A stretch of DNA of 58,585 nt from JACJWR01 sp964556255 (GCA_964556255.1 CAZKVQ010000014.1:1-58585); one strand, 5' to 3'; positions 50,139 through 58,585 are shown, numbered from the stretch's first letter. Notes: generated by a model from the letters alone, not told the origin. Made by a program: numbers and translations.

Positions 50139-51977
50139 GTGAAGTTGAAGTCCCTGTTCGCCAATACTGACGCGGCGATCGGTTGGCAGTACAGCCTCGC
50201 GGTCGTCCTCGGGATGGCCATCTCCGGTGGACTTGGCTACGTCGCCGACCGCGCCTTCGGCGGCAACACAATCGTCGTCAGTGTGCTCGTCGGATTGTTC
50301 TTGTCGATCCTCGCGGTGTCGGCCCCGTTCGTGCTGGCAATGCGCCTCATCCTCGTCAGTGGAACCCTGATGATCGTCATGGTCGGACTGGCCACGCTGG
50401 CTGCTGGGACGCCCTGGTTGGAGGGCGTGCTGATCGGCGCCGTGCTGTTGGTGGGATCGCTGTGGAACGCGATTCCGCTGTTCGGCGGCCTCATCGGGAC
50501 CTTCCCAGCGATCATTTTCATCCTGATCACGTCGCACGGGTCGCAGTTCGCGCCCGGTGCTTCGCTCTGGCGGGCGATGCTTGGGGCACTGTTCGGACTC
50601 CTCGGCGCTGTCATGGTGGCGCTGATAGTTGGCGGCGGTGATCCCCGCAAGGCTTCAAGAAACCTGGTTGCCAAGATGTGGTCCGCCGGGGTCAGCCGCG
50701 AGCAGCAGGGGTCGGTACTGCAGATCCTGCGGCTGGACTCGGCACCCGCAGTGCTCACTGGGGTCCTGCAAGCCTCGATCCTCGCCGCCATGGGTCGAGA
50801 CGTCCTCACAGATCGCGACCAGCAAGAGGGCTCGCCCAAACCCGAAGGGCCGATCCAGGACGCTTTCGCCTCTGACACGGCGATTGCGCACGCGCTGCCT
50901 CACCGAGGACCGCTGGTTCCACGTGACGTAGGTCCCGCTGTCGCCGCCACGCTTCCGAAGATGAGCGCAGCGGCCGATGCGGCCACCGATCAGCAGACGA
51001 AGGCGGCCTGGCACCTCTGGTCGTACGGACTCTCGCGCGCCTCGGCACTGCTGTCGGGCTCAATCACGCCACCCGCGGAGGTCATCTCCGGCAACGCCCT
51101 GCTGATCGGCATGTGGCGTTCGTTGGTGCGTCCCGATGCCTCGGCCTTCCGGTTTGGTGTCCAGCGGGCGGTCGCAGTGGGTCTTGGCGTCACGGTGCTG
51201 TCCTACTCCCGCGGCAGTACCAATGTCTTCTGGGTGGTCCTGTCGATCTTCACCGCGTTGCAGGCGGATGCGGCCGCCACGACCCGCAAGGCCGCGCAGG
51301 CGGCGGTGGGAACATGGGGAGGCGCCATGCTGGCGGTCGTCCTCTCGTTGTTCCTCCCGAAGTCCGTGCTGGTGCCCTGGCTGGCTATCGCCGCGCTGGT
51401 GATCGGGTTCGCTTGGATGGCCAGGAACTACGCGACCATGACCGTGGGGTTGGCCTGTGCCATCGTGCTCGTGACCGGAGCGCCGCAGGACGAGGTGATC
51501 AAGTGGGCGGGATTCCGGGCGCTGGACGTCGCGCTCGGTGCTGGCATCGCGATTGTGGCGTCATTACTCATCCTGCGTGTCAAGCCTCGTCCGGCCGCGC
51601 ACCTGAGAGGTCTACTCCGTTCGTTGGAACGAGGCTCGGCGGAGACCCGAAGGCTGGTGGAAAGCGATACGACCTGGGCCTCGATGGGTCCGGACGAGTC
51701 CGGGATCTGGGTGAGGAAGCAGATCGATCAGGCCTCGCAGATCGTCCGTGGATTGTCCAACCTCAGATCCGATGTGGGGCATCTGCCGGACGATGACTTC
51801 TATCGCCGGGCAGTCTCCTCGACCCAGAATTGCGCCGATGCGCTGTTCGCCCTTACTGCGGTGACGTTGGATTCCAAGACCGGTGGTCTGACATCGTTGG
51901 TGCTCGGTGGGCTCGACCAGGTGGATGGGACCCTGGCCAAGCTGGATGAGGGTCTGCAGGCGCAGTCCGCCAGCTAG
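50139..51977 (+). CDS. FUSC-family (aromatic-acid exporter-like) membrane protein
   Basis: A 612-residue protein with two clusters of membrane segments (about residues 15-165 and 335-465) separated by a cytosolic region and followed by a helical tail, the architecture of FUSC/YccS/AaeB proteins such as fusaric-acid resistance pumps. RFGVQRAVAVGLGVTVLSYS and FWVVLSIFTALQADAAATTRK are the second-cluster signature. It may export aromatic acids or related toxic compounds; the substrate is not known. Its last four bases overlap the convergent PAS-GGDEF gene. Confidence 0.85.
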   Translation: MKLKSLFANTDAAIGWQYSLAVVLGMAISGGLGYVADRAFGGNTIVVSVLVGLFLSILAVSAPFVLAMRLILVSGTLMIVMVGLATLAAGTPWLEGVLIGAVLLVGSLWNAIPLFGGLIGTFPAIIFILITSHGSQFAPGASLWRAMLGALFGLLGAVMVALIVGGGDPRKASRNLVAKMWSAGVSREQQGSVLQILRLDSAPAVLTGVLQASILAAMGRDVLTDRDQQEGSPKPEGPIQDAFASDTAIAHALPHRGPLVPRDVGPAVAATLPKMSAAADAATDQQTKAAWHLWSYGLSRASALLSGSITPPAEVISGNALLIGMWRSLVRPDASAFRFGVQRAVAVGLGVTVLSYSRGSTNVFWVVLSIFTALQADAAATTRKAAQAAVGTWGGAMLAVVLSLFLPKSVLVPWLAIAALVIGFAWMARNYATMTVGLACAIVLVTGAPQDEVIKWAGFRALDVALGAGIAIVASLLILRVKPRPAAHLRGLLRSLERGSAETRRLVESDTTWASMGPDESGIWVRKQIDQASQIVRGLSNLRSDVGHLPDDDFYRRAVSSTQNCADALFALTAVTLDSKTGGLTSLVLGGLDQVDGTLAKLDEGLQAQSAS

Positions 51978-53604
51978 TCGGTCACACTCACCTGGTTGCG
52001 ACCGGAGGCCTTGGCCCGGTAGAGCTCCCGGTCGGCGGCCTCGATCAGGTCATCCCTGGTGCGGGGTGCCATAGCGGACGAGACCGCGACACCGGCGCTG
52101 ACTGTGAGTCTGTCTCGAGTCGGGACGTCCATTTCGAGTTGGCTCACAGCTTCCCTGAGTCGATTGGCGACCCGCTGCGCGGCCTGCAGGTCGGTGGCGG
52201 GCAGCAGCGCAGCGAACTCCTCGCCGCCCCACCGGGCCAGAAAATCGCCGGACCGTAGACCTGCGGACAGCACGGCGGCCACCGAAGCCAGAGCCGCATC
52301 GCCGCTGCGATGCCCGTAGGTGTCGTTGAACCGCTTGAAAAAGTCGATATCGAACATTATGGCGGCCAGCGGCAGGCCGGTGTTCCCAGCGTGGGCCAGC
52401 TGCTTTGCGAGCTCGGCATCGAAGTGGCGACGGTTGGGCAGCTTCGTCAGGTCGTCGACTAGTGAGGCCGCCGCGGCCTCCAACTCGGCTCGTTTCTGTG
52501 CTGAGATATCGGTCCGGATACTGATGTACTGACGGATTTCACCGGTGAAGTCACGCAGCGGCACGATCGTCGANNNNNNNNNNGCGCGACCGCGACCGCG
52601 ATGGTGCAGACCTCGTTGCTGCGGTTGATGATCTCGCCCTGCCAGATGTCTCCCCGGGTGATGGTCTCCCACAGCTCATGGAAGAACTCTTCATCGTGCT
52701 CACCGGAATTGACGACGCCGTGGGTGTTGCCGATCAACTCCTCGCGCGAGTAGCCCGACGAGATGCAGAACTTGTCGTTCACGTCGGTGATGATGCCGTG
52801 GGCGTCAGTCATCGACAGGATCACATGCTTGTCGATCGCTTGGCGCAGCTCACTGCTGGTTGCGACGGCTTCCCGGAGGGCAGTGACGTCGGTGAACGTG
52901 GCGACCGACCAGGTCTGACCATCCCGCTGAATCGGATGGGCGTCGACCCGCAGCCAGCGGTACTTGCCAGTTGTCGGGTCGAAGACGCCCATATCGACGT
53001 CGCGGACCGGCTCACCGGTGCGGAGAACCTCCATCGCCGGGTGCTGTTCACTTGGGAAGTCGGACAGATCGGGGTGTACGGATCGCCAGCGCGGATCGAC
53101 CGAGGTCCTGCCTTGGAGCTCTTCCAGGCTGAGCCCCAGCATCTCGAGCGCCGCCGGATTCGCCGACTCGACCTGGCCACCGGGGGACTGATAGACGACT
53201 CCCTGCCGGATGTAGTCGAAGAGTGCCTTGTGGATGGCCTCTTCTGAGGCGAGCTCGCGCCGGAGCGCAAGGTCACCGGTGACATCGTGGGCTGAGGCGA
53301 AGACGTATCCGGACGGCTCCGAGTTCGCCCGCCAGGAGAGATGGCGCCAGGAGACGTCGCGGTGTCGGTGGCGGTTGCTGAAACTTCGGGCGGTGCCGTC
53401 GCCGTTGAGACTCTTCAGGGCCGCCGCCGTGACCTTGACATCGTCCGGATGAAGCAAGTCGAACAGGGTCAGCCCTGCGAGGTCCTCTCGCCGGTAGCCC
53501 AGCAGCGACTCCCAGGCGGGATTGGTCCTGACGATGTCTCCGTCGGCCGTGATGATCGCCAGCAGGTCGGGGGAGTAGTCGAAGAAGGCAGCCATGGGGT
53601 CCAT
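51974..53604 (-). CDS. PAS-PAS-PAS-GGDEF diguanylate cyclase (interrupted by assembly gap)
   Basis: One gene broken by ten N. The 5' part (53604 to 52584) encodes three PAS domains: FFDYSPDLLAIITADGDIV, LFDYIRQGVVYQSPGGQV and ILSMTDAHGIITDVNDKFC mark their beginnings. The 3' part (52573 to 51974) continues with STIVPLRDFTGEIRQYISIR, the end of the third PAS domain, and a GGDEF domain with GGEEF, an I-site RSGD and the IMFDIDFFKRFND metal site. The frames on the two sides differ because the gap length is arbitrary. It should be an active cyclase. ATG 53604 has GAGGAGG upstream. Confidence 0.88.
52574..52583. other. Assembly gap of 10 N inside the PAS-GGDEF gene
   Basis: Ten N, next to the low-complexity GCGACCGCGACCGCG. 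Compared with the usual PAS pattern NRxKDGxxYWVxSTIVP, the sequence before the gap does not run into the sequence after it, so the join is probably wrong rather than a true frameshift. Confidence 0.95.
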
Positions 53605-53666
53605 GGGGGCCACCTCCTCGGCGACGGTCCAGTGTCGAGCGTCGGTTGTCCATTCCAGCACATCCG

Positions 53667-53684
53667 GGCAGTCGTGGGACTGCC
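53667..53684. promoter_or_regulatory. Inverted repeat in the divergent PAS-GGDEF / SulP region
   Basis: GGCAGTC-gtgg-GACTGCC, seven pairs, 63 bases upstream of the PAS-GGDEF start. It may be an operator or a leader hairpin. Confidence 0.35.
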
Positions 53685-53798
53685 GAACGGGCGCGAGATT
53701 TGGATCCCGAGACACTTGGGGTGACGTCGGTTCGCAGTCCTGATGCCACCTCAAGCCACGTCCGCGCCCTGGTGCGGTGCCCGATGGGTTCAAACGAT

Positions 53799-53821
53799 TG
53801 CGGGGGCAAACCCCCTCCGCA
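53799..53821. promoter_or_regulatory. GC-rich hairpin just upstream of the SulP gene
   Basis: TGCGGGGG-caaa-CCCCC-t-CCGCA, a nearly perfect stem, ends 17 bases before GTG 53839 and covers the expected -35 region. It could be an operator or part of a longer leader transcript. Confidence 0.4.
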
Positions 53822-53826
53822 TAGGC

Positions 53827-53832
53827 CAGTCT
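53827..53832 (+). promoter_or_regulatory. Possible -10 hexamer CAGTCT (leaderless)
   Basis: CAGTCT ends six bases before GTG 53839. Confidence 0.35.
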
Positions 53833-53838
53833 GAGCCT

Positions 53839-55602
53839 GTGGAGACCTCCTCGGTACCGCGCCTTGCCCGTAGCCGGGTAGGCCGGGTGCTGCCCGGAGT
53901 CGCGAACTTGGCAGGCTATCAACGCGGTTGGTTGCCCAAGGACATCGTGGCCGGACTGGTGCTCTCGGCATTGCTGGTGCCGCAAGGCATGGCTTACGCC
54001 GAACTCGCCGGGCTACCGGCCGTCACCGGGCTCTATACGTCCGTGCTCTGTTTGGTGGCGTATGCCATCTTCGGGCCGTCCAAGGTGCTCGTGCTGGGGC
54101 CGGACTCCTCCCTCGGTCCGATGATCGCGGCGACGATCCTGCCGCTGGCGGGGGCGGACGGAAGCCCGGCTCGGGCGATTGCCCTGGCCTCGATGCTGGC
54201 GCTGCTCACCGGTGCCTTCATGATCGCTGCGGGGGTGGGTCGGCTCGGCTTCGTTGCCGACCTGCTGAGCAAGCCGACGATCCTCGGGTATATGAATGGT
54301 CTGGCCTTGACCATATTCGTCGGCCAACTACCCAAACTCCTCGGCTTCTCCGTCGACTCCGACAACTTCATCGGGGACTGTGTCGGCTTCGTTCAGGGGG
54401 TACTCGCCGGCGACGTTCTCCCGCAGGCTGCCGCGGTCGGGCTCGGTGCCATTGTGGTCATTCTGGCCTGCAAGAAGTTCGCGCCTCGGATCCCGGGCGT
54501 GCTGGTGGCGGTGGTGCTGGCGATCGGCGCCACGATCCTGTTCGACCTGCAAGCGGCTGGGGTCAAGGTCGTCGGAACGCTGCCCCAGGGAATGCCCTTG
54601 CCCTCTGTTCCGGCCGTGGGGCTGTCGGACATGCCGATCTTGGTCGCCGGCGCACTGGGCATCGCGTTGGTGGCCCTCACCGACACGATCTCCACAGCGA
54701 CCTCGTTCGCCGAACGCCGCGGCGAAGAGGTCAATGGGGACAAGGAGATGATCGGCATCGGAGTGGCCAATGCCGCAGCCGGCCTCTTCCAGGGGTTTCC
54801 GGTGAGTACCAGCGGTTCTCGGACAGCCGTCGCCGAGCAGACGGGGGCCAAGTCACAGTTGACCGGCGTCGTCGGCGCGGCCGTCATCGTCGCGATGCTG
54901 ATCGCACTGCCATCGCTGTTCGCCGACCTCCCGCAGCCTGCGTTGGGGGCTGTCGTCATCACGGCGTCGCTCTCACTCGCCGACTTCCCGGCCACCCGGC
55001 GGTTATGGTCCCAACGCCGCGCGGACTTCTTCATCGCGGTCATCGCCTTCCTCGGTGTGGCCATCTTCGGGGTGCTGCCAGGCATCGTCATCGCCATTGC
55101 CATCTCGGTCGCCAACGTCTTCCGTCGGGTCTGGTGGCCGCATCAGGCAGTACTGGGGAAGGTGCCGCACCTCGCGGGGTTCCACGACATCGCCCGTCAT
55201 CCCAACGCCGAGTTGCTGCCAGGATGCACGATCCTTCGTTTCGACGCGCCGTTGATCTTCGCCAATGCCAGGACATTCCGGGACAAGGTCCGAGCCCTGG
55301 CGGAGGCCCAGGGCAGTCCAGGATGGGTCATCGTGGCTGCGGAGCCGATCACGGATGTCGACACCTCGGCCTGCGACATGCTCGATGACCTGGCTGCCGC
55401 CCTCGCCAAGCAGGGAACGCTCCTGGTATTCGCGGAGTTGAAGGATCCGGTCATGGAGAAGCTCCGGGCATACGAGCTCGATCCCGCGATCCCGTCCGAG
55501 CAGTTCTACCCCACCATCAGGAAGGCCGTCGACGCCTACCGCGAACAGCGGAACATGGACTGGGAGGACCAACCCGACAGTGCGGCATCGGGGGAGGGGT
55601 GA
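53839..55602 (+). CDS. SulP (SLC26) anion transporter with STAS domain
   Basis: A 587-residue SulP-family transporter. GWLPKDIVAGLVLSALLVPQ then GMAYAELAGLPAVTGLYTS is the signature of helices 1-3; the C-terminal 150 residues are a STAS domain (TILRFDAPLIFANARTFRDK, then ITDVDTSACDML with the anti-sigma-antagonist-like serine/threonine region). Substrates in the family include sulfate, bicarbonate, C4-dicarboxylates and chloride; this one cannot be fixed. It ends five bases before the convergent hypothetical gene. GTG 53839 is chosen from the upstream hexamer. Confidence 0.9.
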   Translation: METSSVPRLARSRVGRVLPGVANLAGYQRGWLPKDIVAGLVLSALLVPQGMAYAELAGLPAVTGLYTSVLCLVAYAIFGPSKVLVLGPDSSLGPMIAATILPLAGADGSPARAIALASMLALLTGAFMIAAGVGRLGFVADLLSKPTILGYMNGLALTIFVGQLPKLLGFSVDSDNFIGDCVGFVQGVLAGDVLPQAAAVGLGAIVVILACKKFAPRIPGVLVAVVLAIGATILFDLQAAGVKVVGTLPQGMPLPSVPAVGLSDMPILVAGALGIALVALTDTISTATSFAERRGEEVNGDKEMIGIGVANAAAGLFQGFPVSTSGSRTAVAEQTGAKSQLTGVVGAAVIVAMLIALPSLFADLPQPALGAVVITASLSLADFPATRRLWSQRRADFFIAVIAFLGVAIFGVLPGIVIAIAISVANVFRRVWWPHQAVLGKVPHLAGFHDIARHPNAELLPGCTILRFDAPLIFANARTFRDKVRALAEAQGSPGWVIVAAEPITDVDTSACDMLDDLAAALAKQGTLLVFAELKDPVMEKLRAYELDPAIPSEQFYPTIRKAVDAYREQRNMDWEDQPDSAASGEG

Positions 55603-55607
55603 CCCGG

Positions 55608-56603
55608 TCAGGTGTTCAGGGACTCGTAATACGGCGCCAGGCGTGCCCTGATGCGCGACTCGAGAAAGCCATCTTCGGCAGCCTGGCTGAGGGCTGGAGT
55701 CAGGTACGCGATGGCGAGCTCGACTGACCGGTCTTCATCGAGGCCAGCATCGGTCAGCAGTTCGGTCACCGGACGCGCGCCGTGGGAGACGTAGAACTGC
55801 CGGATCGCCACGTGGAGGATCTGGGTCGTCACAGGTGCGCCTCGGAGGCGGATCCAGGCGTCCCAGGCGGCCCGAACCAACTCCTCGAGGGCATCGGCGG
55901 GGATCAAGCCCGCGACGTCGGCCACGGTCGACTCCGCGTTCGTCTGCCACATCTCGTCCGAAACGGCTCTCAACACCGCCTCGTCCAACACCCGGTCAAG
56001 ATAGTTGCGGCTGTCTCGGATGGTGTCCGAGATGTTGGAGTTGACGAAAGCGGTGAGCTGCCGGTCGATGCTCTTCTCGAGCTTCGGGGCCGCGGAGTTC
56101 ACGGCATTCTGACCTAGACGCATCAGAGTGGCCGCCCCAGGAACCTTCTTGGCGATCACGTTCTCGGTCTGCAGGTAGTTCTTGATTCCCTGATAGAGGA
56201 CGTGGGACATGAGTTGGGAGTAGACCTCGCTGGTGGTCACCTGCAGGGTGATCTCAGCGCGAAGCTCCTCCAGACCCATCAGTGTGGCCGCCGCGGAGTC
56301 GTAGGTCTCGCGGGATACCAACTGCGACAACGGCGTGGAATCACCCTCGGCCTCCCGGTGTGCGGCCAGCACGGAATCGACCACGGACTGCAGCACGCGC
56401 TCGTCGAGTTCGCTGTTGCTCACGATGTCGATGACCGCCCGCTCGGTGGCATCAGGATCCGTGATCTCATCGACGCGAACCGACCCAAGCCATGCGTACA
56501 GAGCTGCGACTTCCCCGCGCAGGCTGGTGGCCAACTGATCGCCGGTCCAGCGGTCGAGTTCGAACCTGACGTGGTCATCGAGGTTCGGCTTCCCGGCGGG
56601 CAT
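55608..56603 (-). CDS. Conserved-looking hypothetical protein, helical
   Basis: I do not recognise this 331-residue protein. It is hydrophilic and almost wholly helical in appearance, with two Thr/Ala-rich stretches, a central KKVPGAATLMRLGQNAVNSAAPKLEKSI region that is amphipathic (shown here as KKVPGAATLMRLGQ and NSAAPKLEKSI), and no signal peptide, Cys clusters or known catalytic motif. Codon use is like its neighbours, and the GAGGA at seven bases before ATG 56603 supports a real gene. It may associate with membranes through the central amphipathic helices. The reading frame is open upstream to 56987, but that part opposes the YidD-like gene. Confidence 0.72.
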   Translation of the reverse strand: MPAGKPNLDDHVRFELDRWTGDQLATSLRGEVAALYAWLGSVRVDEITDPDATERAVIDIVSNSELDERVLQSVVDSVLAAHREAEGDSTPLSQLVSRETYDSAAATLMGLEELRAEITLQVTTSEVYSQLMSHVLYQGIKNYLQTENVIAKKVPGAATLMRLGQNAVNSAAPKLEKSIDRQLTAFVNSNISDTIRDSRNYLDRVLDEAVLRAVSDEMWQTNAESTVADVAGLIPADALEELVRAAWDAWIRLRGAPVTTQILHVAIRQFYVSHGARPVTELLTDAGLDEDRSVELAIAYLTPALSQAAEDGFLESRIRARLAPYYESLNT

Positions 56604-56729
56604 GCCGGGATCCTCGCACGCCGAGGAACGATCCCGACCGACAGCCCCGCTGTTGTCGCTATGGTGGGCCTGCCCAGCGTGCGAGCGCACGGTGGTTTGG
56701 TGGCCTACGACGGTGAGGAGGTGGCCGCG

Positions 56730-57425
56730 GTGGCAGAGACCGGCGGCCCGAGCGGAGACGGAGCCAACGGGCGGGGCGACCTCCCGGCTACCGGCGCACA
56801 GCGGCCTGCACCCGCCGCCGGCGGGGATGCCGAGACATCCGCCTTCGAGGCGTGGCAGTTGGCCGACGCGGAATGGCAGCGACGCGCTGCTGCAGGGGAG
56901 GACCCCGGTCCTCGAACGCCGCCACCGCTGCCACCACCACCGGATCCAGAAACTGTCGGCGGTGCGGACACCGGTGCCGCCCCGCAATCCAAGGCTTCTA
57001 AGTGGTGGAGTCGAGGCGAGGACGCTGCGATGTGCGCCAGTTGCGGCTGTGCCTTCTCCGACCTGTGCGACACCAACCTGAGGGTTCTGCTGCTCGTATT
57101 CATCAGTTCCTCAGGTGCGGCCCGCTCGAAGCCGGTCGAGGTCCCCAACGAGTTCCGCGATGATTCACAGCTCCACTGGGCGACGCGTCGCGGTCTGTCG
57201 GCGCTGCGTTGGTACAAGCGACGCATCTCTGCCCACACCCCGAACGTGTGCACCCAGGAGGTCTCGTGTAGTGCCTATGCGGCGCGCACGGTGCGCGAAC
57301 TCGGCACTGTCAGGGCGACGCCGCTGGTCCTTCGCCGGCTGAGACTGTGCGCCGCCACAGCTCGACGACGTCAGCACCCCGATAGGAACGCGTTCACGCG
57401 CTTCCCGAATCCATCGGGATACTGA
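56730..57425 (+). CDS. YidD-like protein with proline-rich N-terminal extension
   Basis: About 231 residues. The C-terminal half reads ALRWYKRRISAHTPNVCTQE and then SCSAYAARTVRELGTVRATP, which follows the YidD pattern of an aromatic-basic start, CxxxxSCSxYA and a basic end (VLRRLRLCAA). YidD helps membrane-protein insertion with YidC. The N-terminal 100 residues are Pro/Ala-rich and disordered, with CASCGCAFSDLCD and a hydrophobic RVLLLVFISS between. GTG 56730 lies nine bases after GAGGAG, but GTG 56721 or ATG 56661 are possible. Its 3' end overlaps the convergent hydrolase gene by 55 bases. Confidence 0.6.
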   Translation: MAETGGPSGDGANGRGDLPATGAQRPAPAAGGDAETSAFEAWQLADAEWQRRAAAGEDPGPRTPPPLPPPPDPETVGGADTGAAPQSKASKWWSRGEDAAMCASCGCAFSDLCDTNLRVLLLVFISSSGAARSKPVEVPNEFRDDSQLHWATRRGLSALRWYKRRISAHTPNVCTQEVSCSAYAARTVRELGTVRATPLVLRRLRLCAATARRRQHPDRNAFTRFPNPSGY

Positions 57426-58378
57426 AACAGGAAAGCGTGTCCGGCGTCGGTGTAGATGACGCTCTTGGCTTGCGGAAGGCGGCCCGCGAGCAGGCCTGCG
57501 TTGGCGATCGGCGACACGATGTCCAAGCGGCCGGCTGCAATCAGGACAGGCTGGTGTATCCGATTCAGTTTGTTGAGCACGCCCTTCCCCGGCCCCAGCC
57601 AGAGCGTGCCGGCGGCTGTCACCTGGGCGGTTGAGGTCGCCGCCGGGATGGTGAAGCTGTTGTACGGCTGGTAGTGGTTTGCCGCGAACGATGCCCCGAT
57701 GTTGGCCGTCCAGCGAGCGGCGGCGGCCTGCTGGTTCGGCGGGAACAGGATGCTCATCCGCTGGGCCTGGGTGGCGTTCGGATTGGTCAGGACCTTCAAC
57801 GCCGCCGGGGTCGGTGGCGACGTCGACGGCGAACCCGGGTTGGTGCTCGCCAACACCAACCGGCTGACCCGGCCGGGGAAGTCGATCGCCAGCTGCTGGG
57901 CCACATATCCACCCATCGACCAACCGAGGACGTCGGCGCGCCCACCGGCGACCTGGGCTATCAGTGCGGAAGTGTCGCGGGACATCAGGGCGACGGTGAG
58001 ATGGTCGACCTTGCCGGTGGAGGTGCCGGTGCCACGGTTGTCGAAGATGATCACCCGGTGTTTGGTGGCGAGCCGATTGAGCAGTCGGGAATCCCATTCG
58101 GCCATGGTGTTCGACGATCCCGGGATGAGCACGATCGGCGTGCCTCGGCCTGCGGCCCGATAGCCGAGGCGGGCCCCGGGCACATTGACGAATCGCACCG
58201 GGGCCGTCAGGACATTTACGCCGCGCGAGGTGTCGGGGGTGATGTGGCACAGATCGCCGGCGGCGGCGGGTGGGGCCGACAGCGCGGTGAGCGAACCGAG
58301 TGTCAGCACACCAGCCCCCAGGGCCCCGAGCAGCGAGGCACGACCGCCCAATCCGGACCTGTGCGGCAGTGCCGACAT
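57371..58378 (-). CDS. Secreted alpha/beta hydrolase
   Basis: A 335-residue exported alpha/beta hydrolase. The signal peptide (LLGALGAGVLTLGSLTALSA) ends near APPAAAG, followed by a short segment with a Cys. The catalytic triad is visible: Ser in LGWSMGGYVAQ, Asp in AAGRLDIVSP and His in DAGHAFLFQ; GSSNTMAEWD is the oxyanion loop. The cap is a set of helices between. It could be an esterase, lipase or haloperoxidase-like enzyme; the substrate is unknown. ATG 58378 follows GGAGGAG at six bases. Confidence 0.88.
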   Translation of the reverse strand: MSALPHRSGLGGRASLLGALGAGVLTLGSLTALSAPPAAAGDLCHITPDTSRGVNVLTAPVRFVNVPGARLGYRAAGRGTPIVLIPGSSNTMAEWDSRLLNRLATKHRVIIFDNRGTGTSTGKVDHLTVALMSRDTSALIAQVAGGRADVLGWSMGGYVAQQLAIDFPGRVSRLVLASTNPGSPSTSPPTPAALKVLTNPNATQAQRMSILFPPNQQAAAARWTANIGASFAANHYQPYNSFTIPAATSTAQVTAAGTLWLGPGKGVLNKLNRIHQPVLIAAGRLDIVSPIANAGLLAGRLPQAKSVIYTDAGHAFLFQYPDGFGKRVNAFLSGC

Positions 58379-58459
58379 GGTTGCTCCTCCCGCGTCCCCC
58401 CTCGACAACCGTATCGTCTGCGGCTGCGAAGGCCCAGTGGGTTGTCCGCGGTCGCAGGG

Positions 58460-58585
58460 CTACGTCGTCGGCGTGTCTGGACCCTCTTCCTTGTCGTGGA
58501 GCTTCTCCAGGTCGTCGAGGTCCTCCTGCCGCTCCACCTCGATACCGGTCTCCAGTTCTACTGCGCGAGCGCCGGGGGGCAGGTT
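58460..58585 (-). CDS. C-terminal end of an unidentified protein (5' part beyond the window)
   Basis: The last 41 residues of an open frame that continues past the right edge, ending at a TAG read from 58462-58460. The tail is acidic and charged, with LETGIEVERQEDLDDLEKL and then HDKEEGPDTPTT. No family can be recognised. The frame has no stop up to the edge and the codon use is normal, but with so little sequence this is only probable. Confidence 0.5.
   Translation of the reverse strand, partial: NLPPGARAVELETGIEVERQEDLDDLEKLHDKEEGPDTPTT

Noticed and set aside
56202..56660. Upstream extension of the YidD-like frame
   Set aside because: It opposes the 331-residue hypothetical gene, which has a ribosome-binding site and protein-like composition; only the part after about 56700 looks coding on the plus strand.
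1..58585. CRISPR arrays, toxin-antitoxin modules, restriction or other defence systems, insertion sequences
   Set aside because: No repeat-spacer array, transposase, integrase or defence-gene signature was seen on reading both strands.

Overview
The window is a high-GC, gene-dense stretch of an actinobacterial chromosome, read as a draft scaffold: it contains a 100-base run of N (14830-14929) and a 10-base run (52574-52583). The actinobacterial signs are the PlsB plus HAD-PlsC pair with a WS/DGAT acyltransferase nearby, a stand-alone LigD-type polymerase, a GAP/Sap-family membrane protein, an Abhydrolase_9-type membrane hydrolase, PurT, frequent GTG starts and many apparently leaderless genes. 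I cannot name the genus. I found no rRNA, tRNA, CRISPR array, insertion sequence or prophage; this looks like core or shell genome rather than an island.

Layout. 1-5.2 kb: a truncated MoxR ATPase, a LigD-like polymerase, a flavodoxin, a PAS-PAS-GGDEF cyclase and an MFS exporter. 5.3-9.6 kb: a DUF697-like GTPase, a WS/DGAT acyltransferase, a Nudix hydrolase coupled to uracil-DNA glycosylase, and an SRPBCC protein. 9.6-14.8 kb: a GNAT enzyme, the translationally coupled plsB-plsC glycerolipid pair and an acyl-CoA hydrolase/transferase. 14.9-17.7 kb: secreted S8 and zincin proteases. 17.8-22.6 kb: small membrane proteins, a large membrane alpha/beta hydrolase and a strictosidine-synthase-like protein. 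22.6-29.7 kb: a quinone oxidoreductase, a lipoprotein followed by a GGDEF-EAL enzyme, a secreted sugar-dehydrogenase-like protein, an M23-like protein and a small secreted protein. 30-33 kb: a ClC-aquaporin-TMEM175-like channel operon. 33-36 kb: DUF5993-like/DsbB-like genes and a TDT transporter coupled to NDH-2. 36-43 kb: an acidic protein with no basic residues, a crotonase, PurT, a 2-hydroxyacid dehydrogenase, a dienelactone hydrolase, a second MFS exporter and a Tat-lipoprotein amine oxidase whose domain order is circularly permuted. 43-58 kb: a short leaderless ORF and a repeat protein, a stomatin/NfeD pair, a 937-residue GH63-like hydrolase, a SHOCT protein, HPP and FUSC membrane proteins, a PAS-GGDEF protein interrupted by a gap, a SulP transporter, a hypothetical protein, a YidD-like protein and a secreted alpha/beta hydrolase.

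Themes. Acyl-lipid metabolism recurs (PlsB, PlsC, WS/DGAT, CoA-transferase, crotonase). Three proteins make or break cyclic di-GMP. Many products act in the envelope or outside the cell. The most notable observations are the circularly permuted amine oxidase, the three-channel operon, and the repeated geometry of a -10 hexamer ending exactly six bases before the start codon, which I used to choose several starts and to recognise one 36-codon ORF.
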